Positions 1 through 13,766 of a stretch of 64,000 bases of DNA are shown here, piece by piece (positions within the stretch are counted from its first letter, which is position 1; the number at the start of each line of letters is the position of its first letter). Source of the stretch: Rotaria sp. Silwood1 (Eukaryota > Rotifera > Eurotatoria > Philodinida > Philodinidae). The notes beneath the pieces are model-generated. The model worked only from the letters and a program-made list of their open reading frames with translations. It searched no databases and was not told the DNA's origin. The position numbers were made by a program, and so were the translations under genes. The DNA is taken from positions 2,734,149 to 2,798,148 of the forward strand of contig CAJNOP010000018.1 of the NCBI GenBank assembly GCA_905250075.1, read 5' to 3'.

Positions 1-3000
1 AAACATCGCCAAGTATCCCACTGGTTTTTGATTGAGACTATATTGAGGTGAGAAGTAATGCTGAGTTTTGTAAACACTTAAGAGGGCTCGATTATTTGAA
101 CTTTTGTTCTTAACAGATCGAGGTTTTACGACATTTTTTTAAACAGAAAGCGACGATCGCCCTTAAGTAACCATAAAAATCGAGTTTTTGATTTCGACTT
201 GAAAATTTGCAGAAATGAAGCTCTCGATGACATAGCTGATTAACAAAGTTTTATGTATCTTTAGATCCTTTACTCTGAGATGTAAGTACTGGTAAAACTT
301 GTGATAAAAACAGCAATCATTTTGCTTATATTGATATCTCAGAGTACCAAATACTTTAATCAGTGAAATTGCGACCAGATGCCAGGGCCATTGACAGCTG
401 CGTTTAGGCAAAGCTTCGAATCAAAACTCGAAAATCGATTTTCATGGTGACCCGCCAGTGACCACAGCTTTATGTTAAACAATGTCGTAAGTATCCGAAA
501 TCTTAAGAGCAAAGGTGCAGACAATTTAGCCGTCTTTGACTTTTACACCACTCTTCATGATCTCTCGTCTGAACATAGTCTTAATTAGACACTTGGGAGC
601 GTTCTCTCGTCAATTTAACATCAATACTTAATCTTTTTTTTTGATCATTTCGCGATTGGTCATTATTCGAGAGCATGCCGGATGATCGATCGATAATCGA
701 AAATGAGCTGTTGTCGAAGTAGCTGGATCGAGATCGAACCGACTGGCGTTGTCTAGATACTTCTTTCTAGGTTTCACGCATACGAGTCATTCATGTGAAA
801 TAAATGAAAAAATATTAATTATTTTCTTTTACACAAAGAAACAAATGATGAATACGCCGAAGACTTGATCCAAAACAAGTTTTACAGATGCGTTTCAATT
901 GTGTAATTTGTTTTATAAACGTATGTGTTCTGTCTAGATTTCTGGTTTTCTTCTTAAGATCCTGCTTCAAAGAGTAGAAGTATTTCTAAATTAATTAACA
1001 ATACCACAGTTGTTTGACAGAAGGAAAATTCTTATTAAATATTAAAATAATATAAATAGTAGGTCGATAAGATAGGCCGGAATTTCAACAACGGAAATTT
1101 TGCCATCTGATTCTTTGACAAATTATTTAATTTCTGCAAGCCATTTGTCAATTGAAAAAATTGTCAAAAGACTGACGCAATATTAAACAAATTATCGAAA
1201 GTTTATAGAACCATCAATTTTTTAAATTGAAGTTATTATTCTTCTTTTTATAATAGTTTTTCACTATATCTATTTTTAGACATAGAAGATGTTTTTATAT
1301 GAAAGCAACAAAAGCATGTAAAAATTTATGTTTCAAGTCCATTAAACTCTTCTTATAATGAGAAAGTGCATTTTAAAAAAGAACATACATTATTTTATCT
1401 TCGTGATGGCATAGAATAGAGAATTATTAACAATTTTCATAGATTAATAAAGAAAAAACTTAATCAACAATATCAACCTCATCAGTTTTATTTTAGTCTA
1501 TGATCAAAATAAGCTTGTTTGTAGATCATTGAAGATAGACTCACCGGAAATAACAAATAAGCAGAAAGGAAAAAACAACCAGAAAAGAAGAATATAGAGT
1601 AAAAACAAAAAAAGAATTCATCCTTTCCAACCCTGCACATCACACGACGAACTAGAAATTAGTTAACACAATACATATTAAAATACTATTTTTTTTTTTG
1701 GGTAAGTGGATTCAAGTAAAGCATTGTCTAAAGAGATGAAATATTTTTCATTGATTCTTTTTTTATCTTAAAAACAAGAAAAATTCCAACATAAATCTTA
1801 ATGTAGAGGTAATAAGTATTAAAAATTGATTTGAATAAGATAATCATAATTAAATATCTCTGCATGCGTAAAACTTTAAAGCTTTATTAAAAAAATGACA
1901 TTTGATTAAGATAGTAAAATGTTTTAAGCACTAATTCATTTTTTTCTCATAATTCTGCACAATAATGAAGATAAAATTCAATTTATAACTATCAGAAATA
2001 GGTAAATCACATCAACAAGCATACACATATGTAGAGCATTTTTATGCATTTAATTAGTTATTCCTAATTTGAAATGTGGATAAGTAAGTGAACGTGTTCA
2101 GCGTTAACTGATTATCTCGTTTCCAAATTATCTGCATTTTATTCAATACTTTTTTGTGAGATTTATTCAGAATATTTGCAATCAGATTTGTATTTTTGCC
2201 AGTTACTTTCGTTTTACATTATTTTGAAACTTGTTTATAATTTCATTTTGTAAAGAATTAAATCTTTGATATTTTAATCTTTTAACAAGGAATTGAACAT
2301 TTGACAAAAAAAAATAGTTGAAATTCAGTTTTTATTTGCCTTAACTTGTGATCGAAAAAACCTCAGACTTGATTATCTTTGGGGATTGTCTTTAAATTAG
2401 GATTATTTCAAAAAATAATGTTGAACGACATGGACACAGACATTTTTATTGTATAAGAGAAGTAATAAGATAGTAATGACGAGAAATTCATGCGTGTTTA
2501 ATTACAATAAAAATATCTAAAGTTAAAAGACTTGTTTTTCAAAAATTTCATACTTAAGCAGATCCATTGATGCTAGAAACGAACATTTTAAAACGATAAT
2601 TGCTTTTCATCTTTTATAATGACTTTTTTTTATGTTAGTAAACAAAGTTACACATATATATATATATTCATTTAAGGTCATTAAGAATATTTTTATAGAA
2701 ATAAAGTATTGAATAGTGTCCAAGAATGTTTTCCTCTCATTTAAATGAATTGACACTAGAAAAGAAAAGATTTTCCTTTTCTTCAAATTATATCAGACTA
2801 TATCTTGCCTCAATAATCCTATATGTTAACATAAAGAAATAGAATTGGAAAGGAAATCAACAGCGTAAACGATAAATTGAATTTATTAGAAGATAATTCT
2901 GCTATATTTGCATTACTTTTCATAGTTCATAGAATTTATTGTAAGATAATCAATCTTCATGTTAGCGAATAAATGTATATTTATACCTTTTTTCTAAGTG

Positions 3001-3785
3001 CATATTCGACTAATAGCATTATAACACTAAATAGGTGCCATCGATAATTGAAAGGTTATAAGATCGAGAAAAGATAAACAGTTAGACATCTATGTGAATA
3101 ATGATTATGCGTATATGTGAAGTAAGAAGTAGTGGTATTCATGTTTATACGTTTCTATCTGGAATACAAATCACGTTTTCTAATAATACGACTATTGAAT
3201 GCCTTTTAAATAAGATGCATTGATAAGAAATCTTTTATCTCTGTCTAATGACACTTTGCAAATGAACTACTTTTAGATAGTGACTTGTAGATGAATATGA
3301 AGAGCTTGGAAGAAAAACATTGTTAAAAAAAACAAAAATAACAATTGTACGACAGCATATATGAAATGATTGCCTTATTATTTCTATCTCTTTTAGTATA
3401 TATCTTATGATTAACTGAATCTTTTATCTGAGCAGAGAAAAAGATTGCATTCTTAAACTTCCATTTTCTATGGCAAAAACAAAGGTGAATTTGACATTGA
3501 ATATTTTTCGATTAGTACATATTAATAATATTATTGTTATTGAGATTTGTACTTAGTTCATGTCAAAATATGAATAAAATATGATGCAAGGTTCATTAAT
3601 TTTTTTCTATTCAATGATTTTAATAATCTAACAGTTGGAATAAATATATCTTTTTGTTTACTATTCAAAATAAAATCAACGTAGTGTTTTTTTTTCAATA
3701 TGAGAACATTTATCCTGCTGAGTTAATTATTTTGAATAAATATTCGTTTTTTTTTCTTCTTATTGTAAATATAGATGATATATTA
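1..3785. other. Intergenic, no gene seen
   Basis: I see no supported coding exon on either strand here. The first 780 bases are a little richer in G and C than the rest and may be an old repeat, but no motif identifies it. The remainder is AT-rich with homopolymer runs and a short AT dinucleotide run near 2652-2668. The right end is the 5' flank of the receptor gene. Confidence 0.5.
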
Positions 3786-4844
3786 ATGAATCAAACATCA
3801 TTAGTTTATGTTAAATCTGATTATCAAAAGTTGGAAATGCTTGATCTTATTAAAGAAATCTTTTCTCGTTATTGTCTTATTGCATTATTTTTATTGGGTA
3901 CAACTGGTTTAACATTAAATACATTAATATTTACACGTCCCATATTTCGTCAGAATTCATGTGTTCTTTATTTTTTAGCATCAACAGTAGCTAATTATTT
4001 TGTTGTCTTTTTTATTTTACCATCACGTATACTTTCTGATGGTTTCGATATTGATCCCGGTCAATATAATTTATTTTATTGTAAAATACGTTTTTATACA
4101 TATTTTACTGCTAAATCTCTTTCATCATGGTTTATTGTACTTGCTTGTTTGGATCGAAAAATGTCAAGTTCACAAAATCCTCATCGACGTGCATTTGCAC
4201 GTCTTAATGTCGCACGTTGGATGATATTTTTTACAACATTAATTGGCCTTATTTTTTATAGTCATGTTCTTATATTTTATGAAATTGATCAAAAGCATCA
4301 ATGTGATGCACGTTCAGGTTTTTATCGTGTATTTAATGATAGTGTTTATTTAATTGGTTATAGTCTTACACCACCTTTATTAATGTTACTTTTTGGTATA
4401 TGGACTATAGTTAATACAAGACGTCTTCGTCGTATTGTACCAAGATTTAGTCGACGTATGCCAAATATAAATAATCAAGATCATACACTTATGTTAATGC
4501 TTCTTTTACAAGTTACTCTTGTAACAATCACATCTGTACCACATGCTGTACAAAAATTATATTCGACATTAACACTGAATGTTCTAAAAGATGATTTAAC
4601 TAAGGCAGCTGACAATGTTTTTATTACAGTTGTTCGAACAATATCATTTTTTAATCATTCATGTACATTTTATCTATTAACATTAAGTGGAAAAATGTTT
4701 CGTCAAGAATTATATAAAATAATGAAAAAATTTATTTGTAAAACAAGACATCAAGAAATACAAGCAACTCTTCAATTAAGAACATTAACACAAACAGCTA
4801 AAGTGAATAGAACTGATCATCCTTCCGGAATACAGCAATCGTAA
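3786..4844 (+). CDS. Rhodopsin-like (class A) G-protein-coupled receptor, single exon
   Basis: This is a seven-transmembrane receptor of 352 residues acting at the plasma membrane; the ligand is unknown, and a peptide is only a guess. Hydrophobic segments lie near residues 23-46, 57-80, 96-117, 138-160, 188-211, 240-262 and 280-302. A cysteine before TM3 (LFYCK) and one in the second extracellular loop (HQCDA) can form the class A disulfide. TM3 ends in LACLDRK, so the DRY box reads DRK. TM7 carries FFNHSCTFYLLTLSGK in place of NPxxY. The frame is open upstream to an ATG at 3654. I prefer the ATG at 3786 (MNQTS) because it gives a short glycosylatable N-terminus, while the upstream part is low-complexity. 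There are no introns, which matches my recollection of expanded rotifer receptor families. An AATAAAAT signal follows near 4961. Confidence 0.9.
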   Translation: MNQTSLVYVKSDYQKLEMLDLIKEIFSRYCLIALFLLGTTGLTLNTLIFTRPIFRQNSCVLYFLASTVANYFVVFFILPSRILSDGFDIDPGQYNLFYCKIRFYTYFTAKSLSSWFIVLACLDRKMSSSQNPHRRAFARLNVARWMIFFTTLIGLIFYSHVLIFYEIDQKHQCDARSGFYRVFNDSVYLIGYSLTPPLLMLLFGIWTIVNTRRLRRIVPRFSRRMPNINNQDHTLMLMLLLQVTLVTITSVPHAVQKLYSTLTLNVLKDDLTKAADNVFITVVRTISFFNHSCTFYLLTLSGKMFRQELYKIMKKFICKTRHQEIQATLQLRTLTQTAKVNRTDHPSGIQQS

Positions 4845-7800
4845 TGAACTAGAAGACTTGAAATACATATGAAGAAAAAAAAATATCGTAATCTGTTCAA
4901 AAACAAATGAAGAATTTCAATTAAGACTTATTCATATGTATCAATCAGATAAGGATTGAAAATAAAATATTTTTCCAAAGGAGTAAAAACTATCTGAAAA
5001 TTATCCAGATCTTATTAATTAAAAGGAATGTTGTTTTTAGAAGATAAAAAAAAAAGACTATTTTAGAAAATTATAATTATAGTAAAGCATTGCATGTGAT
5101 TGCATAGTGAGGGAAAACAGCAGGAAAAAGAGAACATGGAAGAAGTTATATGACTATCAAAAGAAAAAAAAATAGAGTTGATTAGTGAATTATGCCGCTA
5201 AATTATTCGCAGCATTTTTTAAAAACAAAAATATATTAAAAATAACCATCAAATAATCCTACTAAGAACTAAGTTTATTAGATGAGTAGTAATTTGGGCT
5301 TTTGTATAGAGAAGTAGATTGTATTCATTATCAATATCGGTTTTTAGAAGTAATTGCTCTATCAAATAATACAATTGAAGATCCATTTCTTTCATAGTCG
5401 ATATTAAAGTTTTTATTTTCGATTTATTATAATAAAATTCTGATATACAGTAATGATTAAAAGATCTTTGTAACTTCATTTATAGATATGTTTCATCGAT
5501 GAATTTATTTTATCGTCTATTTCAAGGTTCAAATCCAACATAATTACGAATAACGCTTTTCAAGTCTTATCAAATCATCTCTTCGAGCTTTAGTCATGCT
5601 ATTAATCGAAAAATCTTTTTCATGTAACGTCTCTTTTGCTGGAAAATATATATTTCAAACAATGTATGTTATTTACAACTTTTATGTCTTTGATTAGTAT
5701 TTATTGTCAAACAAATGCTTTCGGCAATTGCACAGTTTCTTTGATATCAGTCTAAAGAATACGCTTCAAATTGCACTTTTTCAAAAGCAAAATAATTATA
5801 TTTCAAGCAACGTTCTATTATTGAGAAATAATATTTTCAAACACTTTTACATTGGTTGCTACAACTATGCAGTACTACTTGAAATTATAAGTACAAAGTA
5901 ATTTTGATTTAGTGTGTGATGTCGAATAATTAACTAAAAAAACAAATATTAATTTGAACAACCAATAAAGTCCGTTGTCAGATGTATCATATATCAAAGT
6001 TATATAATTGAACTATGAAAGTTCGTTTTTTTTAAATATTTCTATCTAAACAACTACTGAATTCTGAAAAAAATGTGCAGCCATCACCTTTTTTCTACTA
6101 ATTTTCTTGACAAAGTTAGAAGCATTATAAAAAACGACAGAAAAGAATAATCACAATAACTTCTCATTTTTGTTTAAAATTTTATGCTTTTTTTTAGATT
6201 GAACTGTTGAAAGCGAACTCTTATAAAATGCTCTGATACCTGAAAACTTTTCTACATAGTCCAAGTATGAAATATTTATAAATGATGCAATTGATAGAGT
6301 ACAATATTAGTTACCCAAATTATTATTTACTTTTTTATTTTAGCACTCGTCATCCAACCCACACACCAAAATTACCATGTAATTATAATTTTGAGCAGTT
6401 CTGTATATATAATTAGTTTCCTTTTTCTCTTCTTTTGTCCACATTCATGATTCTTTCAATTGCTTATGAATGATTAGCGCTATATTAAAATATATTAGAA
6501 AATACACTGGAATCTATAGAAGTCAGTACTACGATACTCATTGTTTTTATCCTTTTGAAATTTTAATGGTCCGTCTAGGAAAGAAAATCTAAACAATTTC
6601 TATTTTATCATTTAAAGTATTGATCCATAAAATCTCATAATTGATGCATTCCAATAAAGCTGTAACTTTAGCGCAGTCTCTTTTATGTTTTGATGATCTT
6701 CATTATTTTCACTTTCTCTGTTTTCTTTCAGATTTTTTTCTTTTGATCTACTCTGATATCAGTGCATCTAACACTTTGTTCAAAAATCTACACATAAAAT
6801 AAAATCTCTGTATCGTGAACGTCGTTGGACTCGATGAAAATGGTTCAATATGATTATTTTCGGTGTTGTCCAAAAAAAAAAACCGTTTTTTTTTCATTTT
6901 TCTAATACAAAATAAAAATTGATAAGCTATAATCAAGAGTTCGTTAAAGAATGTTTGGTACAACATTTATAACGATTAAAATTTTTCTCTCAATTCAAAA
7001 CATGACAAATTATGTTCTTTATATTTAGTGAACGTTATATTTGTACTCTGAATCAAGGTCATTACGACATATTATATGTACTAGATGAATGCTGATAAAA
7101 CATTCAAAACAATAATGAAGTTTAATTGTCTGTTTTTTTTCTTTTTTACATTTCCATTGAATTAAATCATCGAACACGAATAGATTCGTAATAATCACTT
7201 CTACAACTTTAATTCTATAATTTAGCAATATTAGGATGTAGGTTGATGTTTACCCTGATAAGATGAATACATATATACAGAATCAAGGGTGGCTGAAAAC
7301 CAGTTAAATTCGCTCGAGCAAGTTGGAGAGTTTTCAGTCAAAGAGATTTTATCGTAGGTTTTTATTCTTGGCAGTACATAGTTTGTGAGTACCGACTATA
7401 TTCATATTTGACTATTATCCAAAAAAAAACAACGGTAATTTTTTAAGGGAAACAATTTAAATGTCTAAAGGAGACTTCGACAGAGTTGGAGTTAATATAA
7501 ATTATAGAAATTTCGAAAACCTCTTTTCATTTTTTTCTTATGTAAAATAACTTGATGAAAATTTTATTTTTATTCTTTGTTTTGTTTTTTATACTACTAA
7601 TTTAACAGAATTTTCTTCTTTTGTTATTAAATTTAGAATCTCTTTACGTGACAAGTTCTTGCTAGTCATTTGAAGTATCTTGAATAAACAATGATATTCA
7701 AAAGTTTAATCAATTTTCATTTTTCTCTCTAACATCTAATACAGCTATTTATTTGCTCATTATTTCTCAAATCAGATATGATATGTCTCGAGTTAGAGTA

Positions 7801-7952
7801 GAGAAGTTCGACTTTTTTAAGTCTGTAGAATAATTTCACCAAGATAATTAATGTTTGCTTAATTGTTCTTTGTTTACAATAACACTTTGTATAATTAGGA
7901 ATATATTTTTCCTTGAATAATCATATTCAATTAAACTAATGGTTCTTTTTTT
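4845..7952. other. Intergenic, mostly empty
   Basis: This AT-rich spacer holds only one weak minus-strand reading frame (5249-5479, listed separately). Other short frames have no family motif and a codon pattern like noncoding DNA. No repeat array or RNA gene was recognised. Confidence 0.45.
5249..5479 (-). CDS. Hypothetical small protein or exon, doubtful
   Basis: The frame runs 76 codons from ATG at 5479. The part after the internal MKEMDLQ is a plausible amphipathic, leucine-rich helix ending at a stop. I recognise no family. It could be a short helical protein, the last exon of a larger gene, or chance. No convincing upstream exon was found on the minus strand. It is listed because its codon use looks more coding-like than neighbouring frames. 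Confidence 0.2.
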   Translation of the reverse strand: MKLQRSFNHYCISEFYYNKSKIKTLISTMKEMDLQLYYLIEQLLLKTDIDNEYNLLLYTKAQITTHLINLVLSRII

Positions 7953-9103
7953 TTGTTAAAATTTTCTTTTCATAATAAAATAAACTTTTTATGTATATAT
8001 TTTTCAACTGTTAGACGATTAAAAAAAATCCATCTAGTAAATATTCTCTATGAAGTGAATAGTAAAGAAAAACAAAATTTTCCTATGACAATGATAAAAA
8101 TGATTATTATAATATTTCTTCTATTATATATATTAAACATAATTAATTTAATACAAATTGGTTTTATAAATCATATTTCTGTAATTATAAATACAAGTTT
8201 AATTTCAACATCAAATTCAAAATGCATTGATTGTCTTTGCAATTGTTTAAATAATAATAAACAAATCAATTCAACAATATCAAAATGTTATGATATTAAT
8301 TGTTTTCCATCGAATAATTCATGTCAACAAATTGAACATCATGGATTCAAGAAACAGAAATTTCATTTAATTCTACATCAGATCAATTGTATTGGAGATA
8401 GTCTTATTGGTCATTATTTTGTATCAAATTTAACACGATTTTAAAGTTTTTTCGTAACAGATATTTCAATAGCTGTTTGTATTGATTCAATAAATATCTA
8501 TATTTCATTTTTTCGAAATATGAGTATCAATAAGTATAATTTAAATATGCAATTTATTCGGTCTATAGTAAGACCAATAAGTTCTAGTTCTTCTCATTTA
8601 TATGGCTTAGCAAGATGGAAAAATCAATTGTTTGTTAGCTGATGATATTTTAAGTTTAATTTGGTCTATTGATTTAAATACAACACAAACTGTCAATATA
8701 TTTTAATTTGACTTCATACGATATTTCATCAAATACGATTGTTATATTTGATAATCATCTTTATATTTCACAATATTCATTATCAATCGTTTATATAATT
8801 GATCTACTTAATGCTTCATTAAAATCTAATACCTTTCCTAATTCAATACCACTTTATCGTTTACAAATGGATCCATTTTGTAATCGAATATGGTTTGGTG
8901 TAAATCAAGTCAATTATATATCAGTATCAGTGCTTAATCTTGGTACGAATGAACCATGTTTGTATCAATCAAAAGGTTCATTAACACAAGCAAGAGTTTA
9001 TAAGGTAGAGTTTGATTTAGATTATTTAATGTATACAGTCGCAAAAGATGGAAATAGCTTTTTCAAATATTTTATGTCAACGACAATTTCTAGAAGTAAT
9101 TGA
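7953..9103 (+). pseudogene. Broken membrane/secreted Cys-cluster plus propeller-like gene
   Basis: Three coding-like blocks lie in one line but in different frames. The first (7953-8444) has a hydrophobic segment (MIIIIFLLLYILNII, near 8098-8142), followed by a Cys cluster (CIDCLCNC and later NCFPSNNSC). The second (about 8453-8700) reads as beta-strand-rich sequence around LYGLARWKNQLFVS, then stops at a TGA near 8640 and resumes in another frame (SLIWSIDLN). The third (8708-9103) continues with LYRLQMDPFCNRIWFG. This order (membrane anchor, Cys-rich linker, repeated strands) suggests a type II membrane or secreted protein with an NHL- or propeller-like ectodomain. At least two frame changes and internal stops without intron borders make it a pseudogene. 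Sequencing error could explain one break but hardly all of them. Confidence 0.55.
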
Positions 9104-9896
9104 TATATTTATTGTATGAATTAAAATTATCAATTTGTTTGTACAATATATTTCATACTAAATAAATCAACTTTTGCTTTTCTTCAGCTAGTTAATGTGA
9201 ACCGTCTGTATTTCCATAAATTCAGAATCTAATCCAATCAACAACAAAAAAAAAAAAATCAATTTCTCATTCTTTTTTTGTTCTGTAACAAATATCTGTT
9301 AAAAACAATTTCAAAGTAATTCAATCGAGGAAGAAAACAAAAAATTTTATCCCAAACAATATGTTATTATGATTTGATTTTGAAATTCTTTTTTTTTCTT
9401 ATTATAAGACTGTATTAGCTTGAAGTGTTTGAATATTTACATGCATTGTGTTGGTTTTTTTTTGTTTCATGGAAATAATATAGAATTTGATCATATTGAT
9501 TATGATGAAGAAATAAATTTCTCTTGACATCATTTGAGATAGAGATCAATAAATTATTTTCTAGAAAGTCTGTTATATAGATTTCTTCTACTCTGTCAGA
9601 GGGATAATCTAATTAAAAATTAAAATAAAATTATTAAACAAATTTCTGTATAATCTTATATTTGTTCTGAAAGAAAAAAACTTTTTTGTGCATTTCTTTT
9701 CTTCGAATTATAAATAAAAAAATCCATCTGTTTTATTACAGATGATGTCTTTTTTTTTCTTATTAACAATGATTCTATTTTTTTTTTAATCCAAAAAAGA
9801 AAAGAAACCTATCGTTGACTATTTTTACACATGTACGAGGCAGACTGTTTTATTTGAATTGAATCTGTCTTCGAAAATAACTGTATTTCGATAATC
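9104..9896. other. Intergenic spacer
   Basis: AT-rich, with AAATAAATC near 9160 that could be the poly(A) signal of the old upstream gene. The rest is homopolymer-rich 5' flank of the next gene. Nothing else was seen. Confidence 0.4.
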
Positions 9897-11617
9897 ATGA
9901 GGTATCAATTGCAAGAAAAAGCATTGCCTAATCGATCACAGCCAACAACTCGTAATGGTACGATGATATATCCTGATTTCAATATACAAAAATCAAAAAC
10001 TCTTGATCGACTCGGTCCTGTATCTGTTCAACGTGTTAATCCAAGCATAAAAGTTCAACCACCATATTATGATGAATATCTTGCTGCTGAGAAACAAAAA
10101 GAAGCACAAACAGGTCGATGGGTGTTAAATGTTATAGCAGCAAACGAAGCATATCAAAAAGGACATATGACTAATAGTAATAATAATAATCTGTGGTATA
10201 CAGATTCTAAACGATCATCACATGTAAGATAAAATTAATCGATAGACATAATAGACTAATCGATTTTTTTTTTGTTCTCAAAGAAAAAACATAGCTTTCA
10301 ATCGAGAAAATCTAGCCGAGTAGAACCAATCGAGGTTTGTTTTTTTTTTTAATTAAGATTGTTGTAATTCATTTTTTAAATCATTACAAAGTTATCATCG
10401 CGATACGTTGATTCAAGATTGCATCAAATAGAAAAAAAACACAATAAAAATCAAGTTAGTCTTGTTCTTTTCTTTTTTTGCGAAAAATAAACAACAATAT
10501 CTATGTAAAAAAAAATTCATCTAGAGTAGAAATCGACTACCAAATGAAACCATAATAAATCAAGTGTCAATTCATAATAGTCAACCTACTCCGTTGTCAA
10601 GATTTTCTAGTGCAACACAGATTTACGATATTGAAACGATAGATAGATCAATACTATCATCACTAACACGATCAAGTAGTCAATCAAGAGATTATTCAAC
10701 AGATAATTTTAACGATAGGTAAGCTTTTGTTTCATATATATATACATATAAGAATAATTAATTAATTGAAATAGTGATGACAACACATGTTTATCAAAAC
10801 GAATGTTGATTATAATTACAGTAATATCAATAATTCTTATCATTGGTATTTTTGTTGCAGTTTTAGTGACGATATTTGTTGTTCGAAGTGAGTCAAGAGA
10901 ATTTAAGTTCTATTTTAACAAATATATAGTTCATTTATAGATGGATCTACGGATTCAAGTGGAAAGAGTAAGTCTTTATATCAAAACAAAAAACAGATTT
11001 TCTTTTTTTTAGTAAAAATTATTGTTAGATGATTTCAAATCAACTTCTAAAACAATGTTAAGAGTCTTAATTCTATATTAAAAAAATTCTTTTCAGTTCT
11101 AGATCTCAAATCCATATTAACTCCATTATCTTCAGAAAATAATTGGCTATGTCCAATGCAAATGTTTAATATAACTGATCCATTATGTAATGGACAAGTT
11201 TCTTATAATTATTATTCATGTTATCAAATGGCAACATCAACATCATTTACTATTCAATTTGCTCTACAACATGATACAATATCTGGTCATTGGTATTTTG
11301 ATGATATTAGTGCAGTACAAAATGATAATATTCAACTTATCATTAATGGTGGATTTGAATCGAATTTAACTGGATGGACACTTAATATTTCATCAAATTC
11401 TACACCAGATACATATGTAGATACAATAACAAATTTAGCTCATACAGGTTCTGCATATCTATATGGAGCTTCGAAATTCTATCCGGCTTATATACAACAA
11501 ACATTTCAAGTTATTCAAGATGAATATATTAATATAAGTTTTTGGTGGAGATATGATGGAGGATTAAAATTAGGACACACATGTCAAGCTATTGGACAAT
11601 TAATACCATTATTGTAA
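9897..11617 (+). CDS. Type II single-pass membrane protein with jelly-roll-like ectodomain, five exons
   Basis: Exons read by splice site and phase are 9897-10223, 10525-10718, 10775-10887, 10941-10967 and 11097-11617, with stop TAA, giving 393 residues. All introns are GT-AG and the frame stays open across every junction. Residues 1 to about 180 are polar and Ser/Asn/Gln-rich, presumably cytosolic. One membrane helix (IIITVISIILIIGIFVAV and on) lies in exon 3 at about 186-208. The rest is extracellular. The last exon holds GGFESNLTGWTL and ISFWWRYDGG, a pattern of galactose-binding-like or MAM-like beta-sandwich domains. No signal peptide is present, so a signal-anchor (type II) topology is inferred. 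A 27-nt exon 4 is unusually small. AATAAACAA near 11682 may be the poly(A) signal. Specific function is unknown. Confidence 0.75.
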
Positions 11618-13766
11618 TGCTTATAAAGTTTTTTTTTTAAATTGAGTCAGTTGAACATTGTAATCGATTTATATATGATTGAATAAACAATTGTAATGCA
11701 GTAAATTTTTTTTTGTTTAGTTTAGTTTTATCACACTTGATGGCTCATATTTAAATAATTATGTAGGTTATTACATGAATAATTTATGAATTTTCATCTA
11801 CTATATACATATATATTCATGACATATTGAATTTAGTGATTCAAGTGTAATCGACATTATAATTACATACTCTATTGAATTCAAAGATTAATCTACAAAT
11901 GTAGTGTTCAGTTTGCGTAATAAACATTTCTTTTTTTACTGGAAGTATTTTAATAGAAAAACAATTGTTTTCAACGGCACTTGCTCTCATGATATGGTGT
12001 ATGAGCATCAAGTCTATACCTAATTGGACTATTTTTCTAATTGATTTTTGATTGCTTGTAGTTATAAGAGTCATAAGAAATAAAAATGCTGCGAAAGTAA
12101 CTGTTCGAAGAGTAAATGGTATGAGAGCGATAGTCGTGGATGAATCGAAAAGATTTAATTATGAGTACTCATTGATGGAAGACGTTCAACTACCGACAAA
12201 TTTCTTAACTTGCATGTCACAATTTTAATTCATATTAGAAATGTTGAGTCATAATTTTATCTAAAAACGAAATTTTCTTGCCCTCTAAACATATACATGA
12301 GGAAGAATTGGACTCACAAACACATGTAAAATGTGTACTTTACAATGAGTGTTATCTAAACAAAATCAAAATTTGGAGATTTTCTTCATCGAAGTCATGC
12401 AGCCATGAACCGTTCCAATTATATTTCCACACCATGGAATGTCTTTTTTCATACAAAGTTATTTAGTCATGAGCGAATCTATTCTATTAAAAACCTATTG
12501 CAGCACTTTGTCCTAAACAAGGGACCCATGGAACGAGATTGATCTCCATGTGATTTAGTTTTATTTTCAACTGAATCTTATTTTTATTCTTGAAAAAAAA
12601 ATTAATTTTCGTTTTAAGGAATTAGTCATGTTAATTAAACAGACAATACTTTTGTTTTATTGTTTGTCATAATTTTCTTTCAAGAGTTAACTAGACGTTT
12701 GATATAATATAAATAGTTTTCGAAACTAGATTTTTTTCAACAGAAAAGCAATATTCAAATTTTTTTTTCATTGAATGTATCGTAAGCGTTTGTTTTTATC
12801 GCAATACTTTGCAATAACAGGCAGATTAAGTGATATTTAGTGGCATGTGAATGAGTCTTCCATGGGATCTTTTGGGTATATTAAATTTCTATTTTTAGAG
12901 AAATATCTATTCCGTTTTATTGGTAATCATTTGCATGATTATTTTCATGAAAGTGTAACTATATTGATTAATCAGCTGAATTCTATATATTATTTGATTT
13001 AATACGATTCTTTATATAACAATGAATTTAAAGGTTATGGAGGTACGAATTGAAAAAACTGTATTATTTTCTGAAAGAAAAAGAAATCGCTTAGAAATCT
13101 TCTATAACAGTGATTGTATAATCGTAGTAAAGTGTATTTTTTTAGCGGCGCAAATCTGATGTGTTATCCGAAAACAGAAAAAAATATCAATTTCAACAAG
13201 AGAAAAGAGTTATGTAATGTACTGTTTGCTCTTGACATATATTCATTGATGATACAAAGAGTACATGAAATATGATCTTATTTCCTTCAGCAATAAAAAT
13301 AATTCAATTCATGGTCTTCAATAAAAATACTTGTGTTATAAATTAGATCAATATTTACTAAATAATCATATTTATTTTTATTCTTAACACGCATATTGTA
13401 CAATAATAATCTTTCGAACTTTGTTCGTTATATGCCAACATGACGTTTACACCTCATGTACATGGATCAAATTTCCCTACTCTATTCGAGTAGGATTAGT
13501 AATGATAATCTACGCATTTTTTTCCGTACTTCTCGATTGAGATGGATCTCTGATTAGTAATGAGAAAGGAAAGAAAAAAACAGAGAAACAAATGTTTATT
13601 ATTGATGTAATAAGGATAAGATTTTCACTGTGCGAGAACACATCAGGCGCAAAAAAAATACAAACAGGAAGAAAATCATGGCACTATATAAGCTTCATCA
13701 TTTCTTTAGGGATACCATTAGTTCTATACAGAATATACTGAATACACTATTGCAAAAGATAACATT
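11618..13766. other. Intergenic, no supported gene
   Basis: Short frames at 11841-12074 (-), 12278-12466 (+) and 13630-13851 (+) have no family motif. The last is mostly a shadow of the next gene. I see no RNA gene or ordered repeat. Confidence 0.45.

Noticed and set aside
163..411. 82-codon minus-strand frame near the left edge
   Set aside because: No family motif, no exon context, and it lies in a possible old repeat.
5515..5545. GGTTCAAATCCAA resembling a tRNA T-arm
   Set aside because: No matching acceptor, D or anticodon stems around it.
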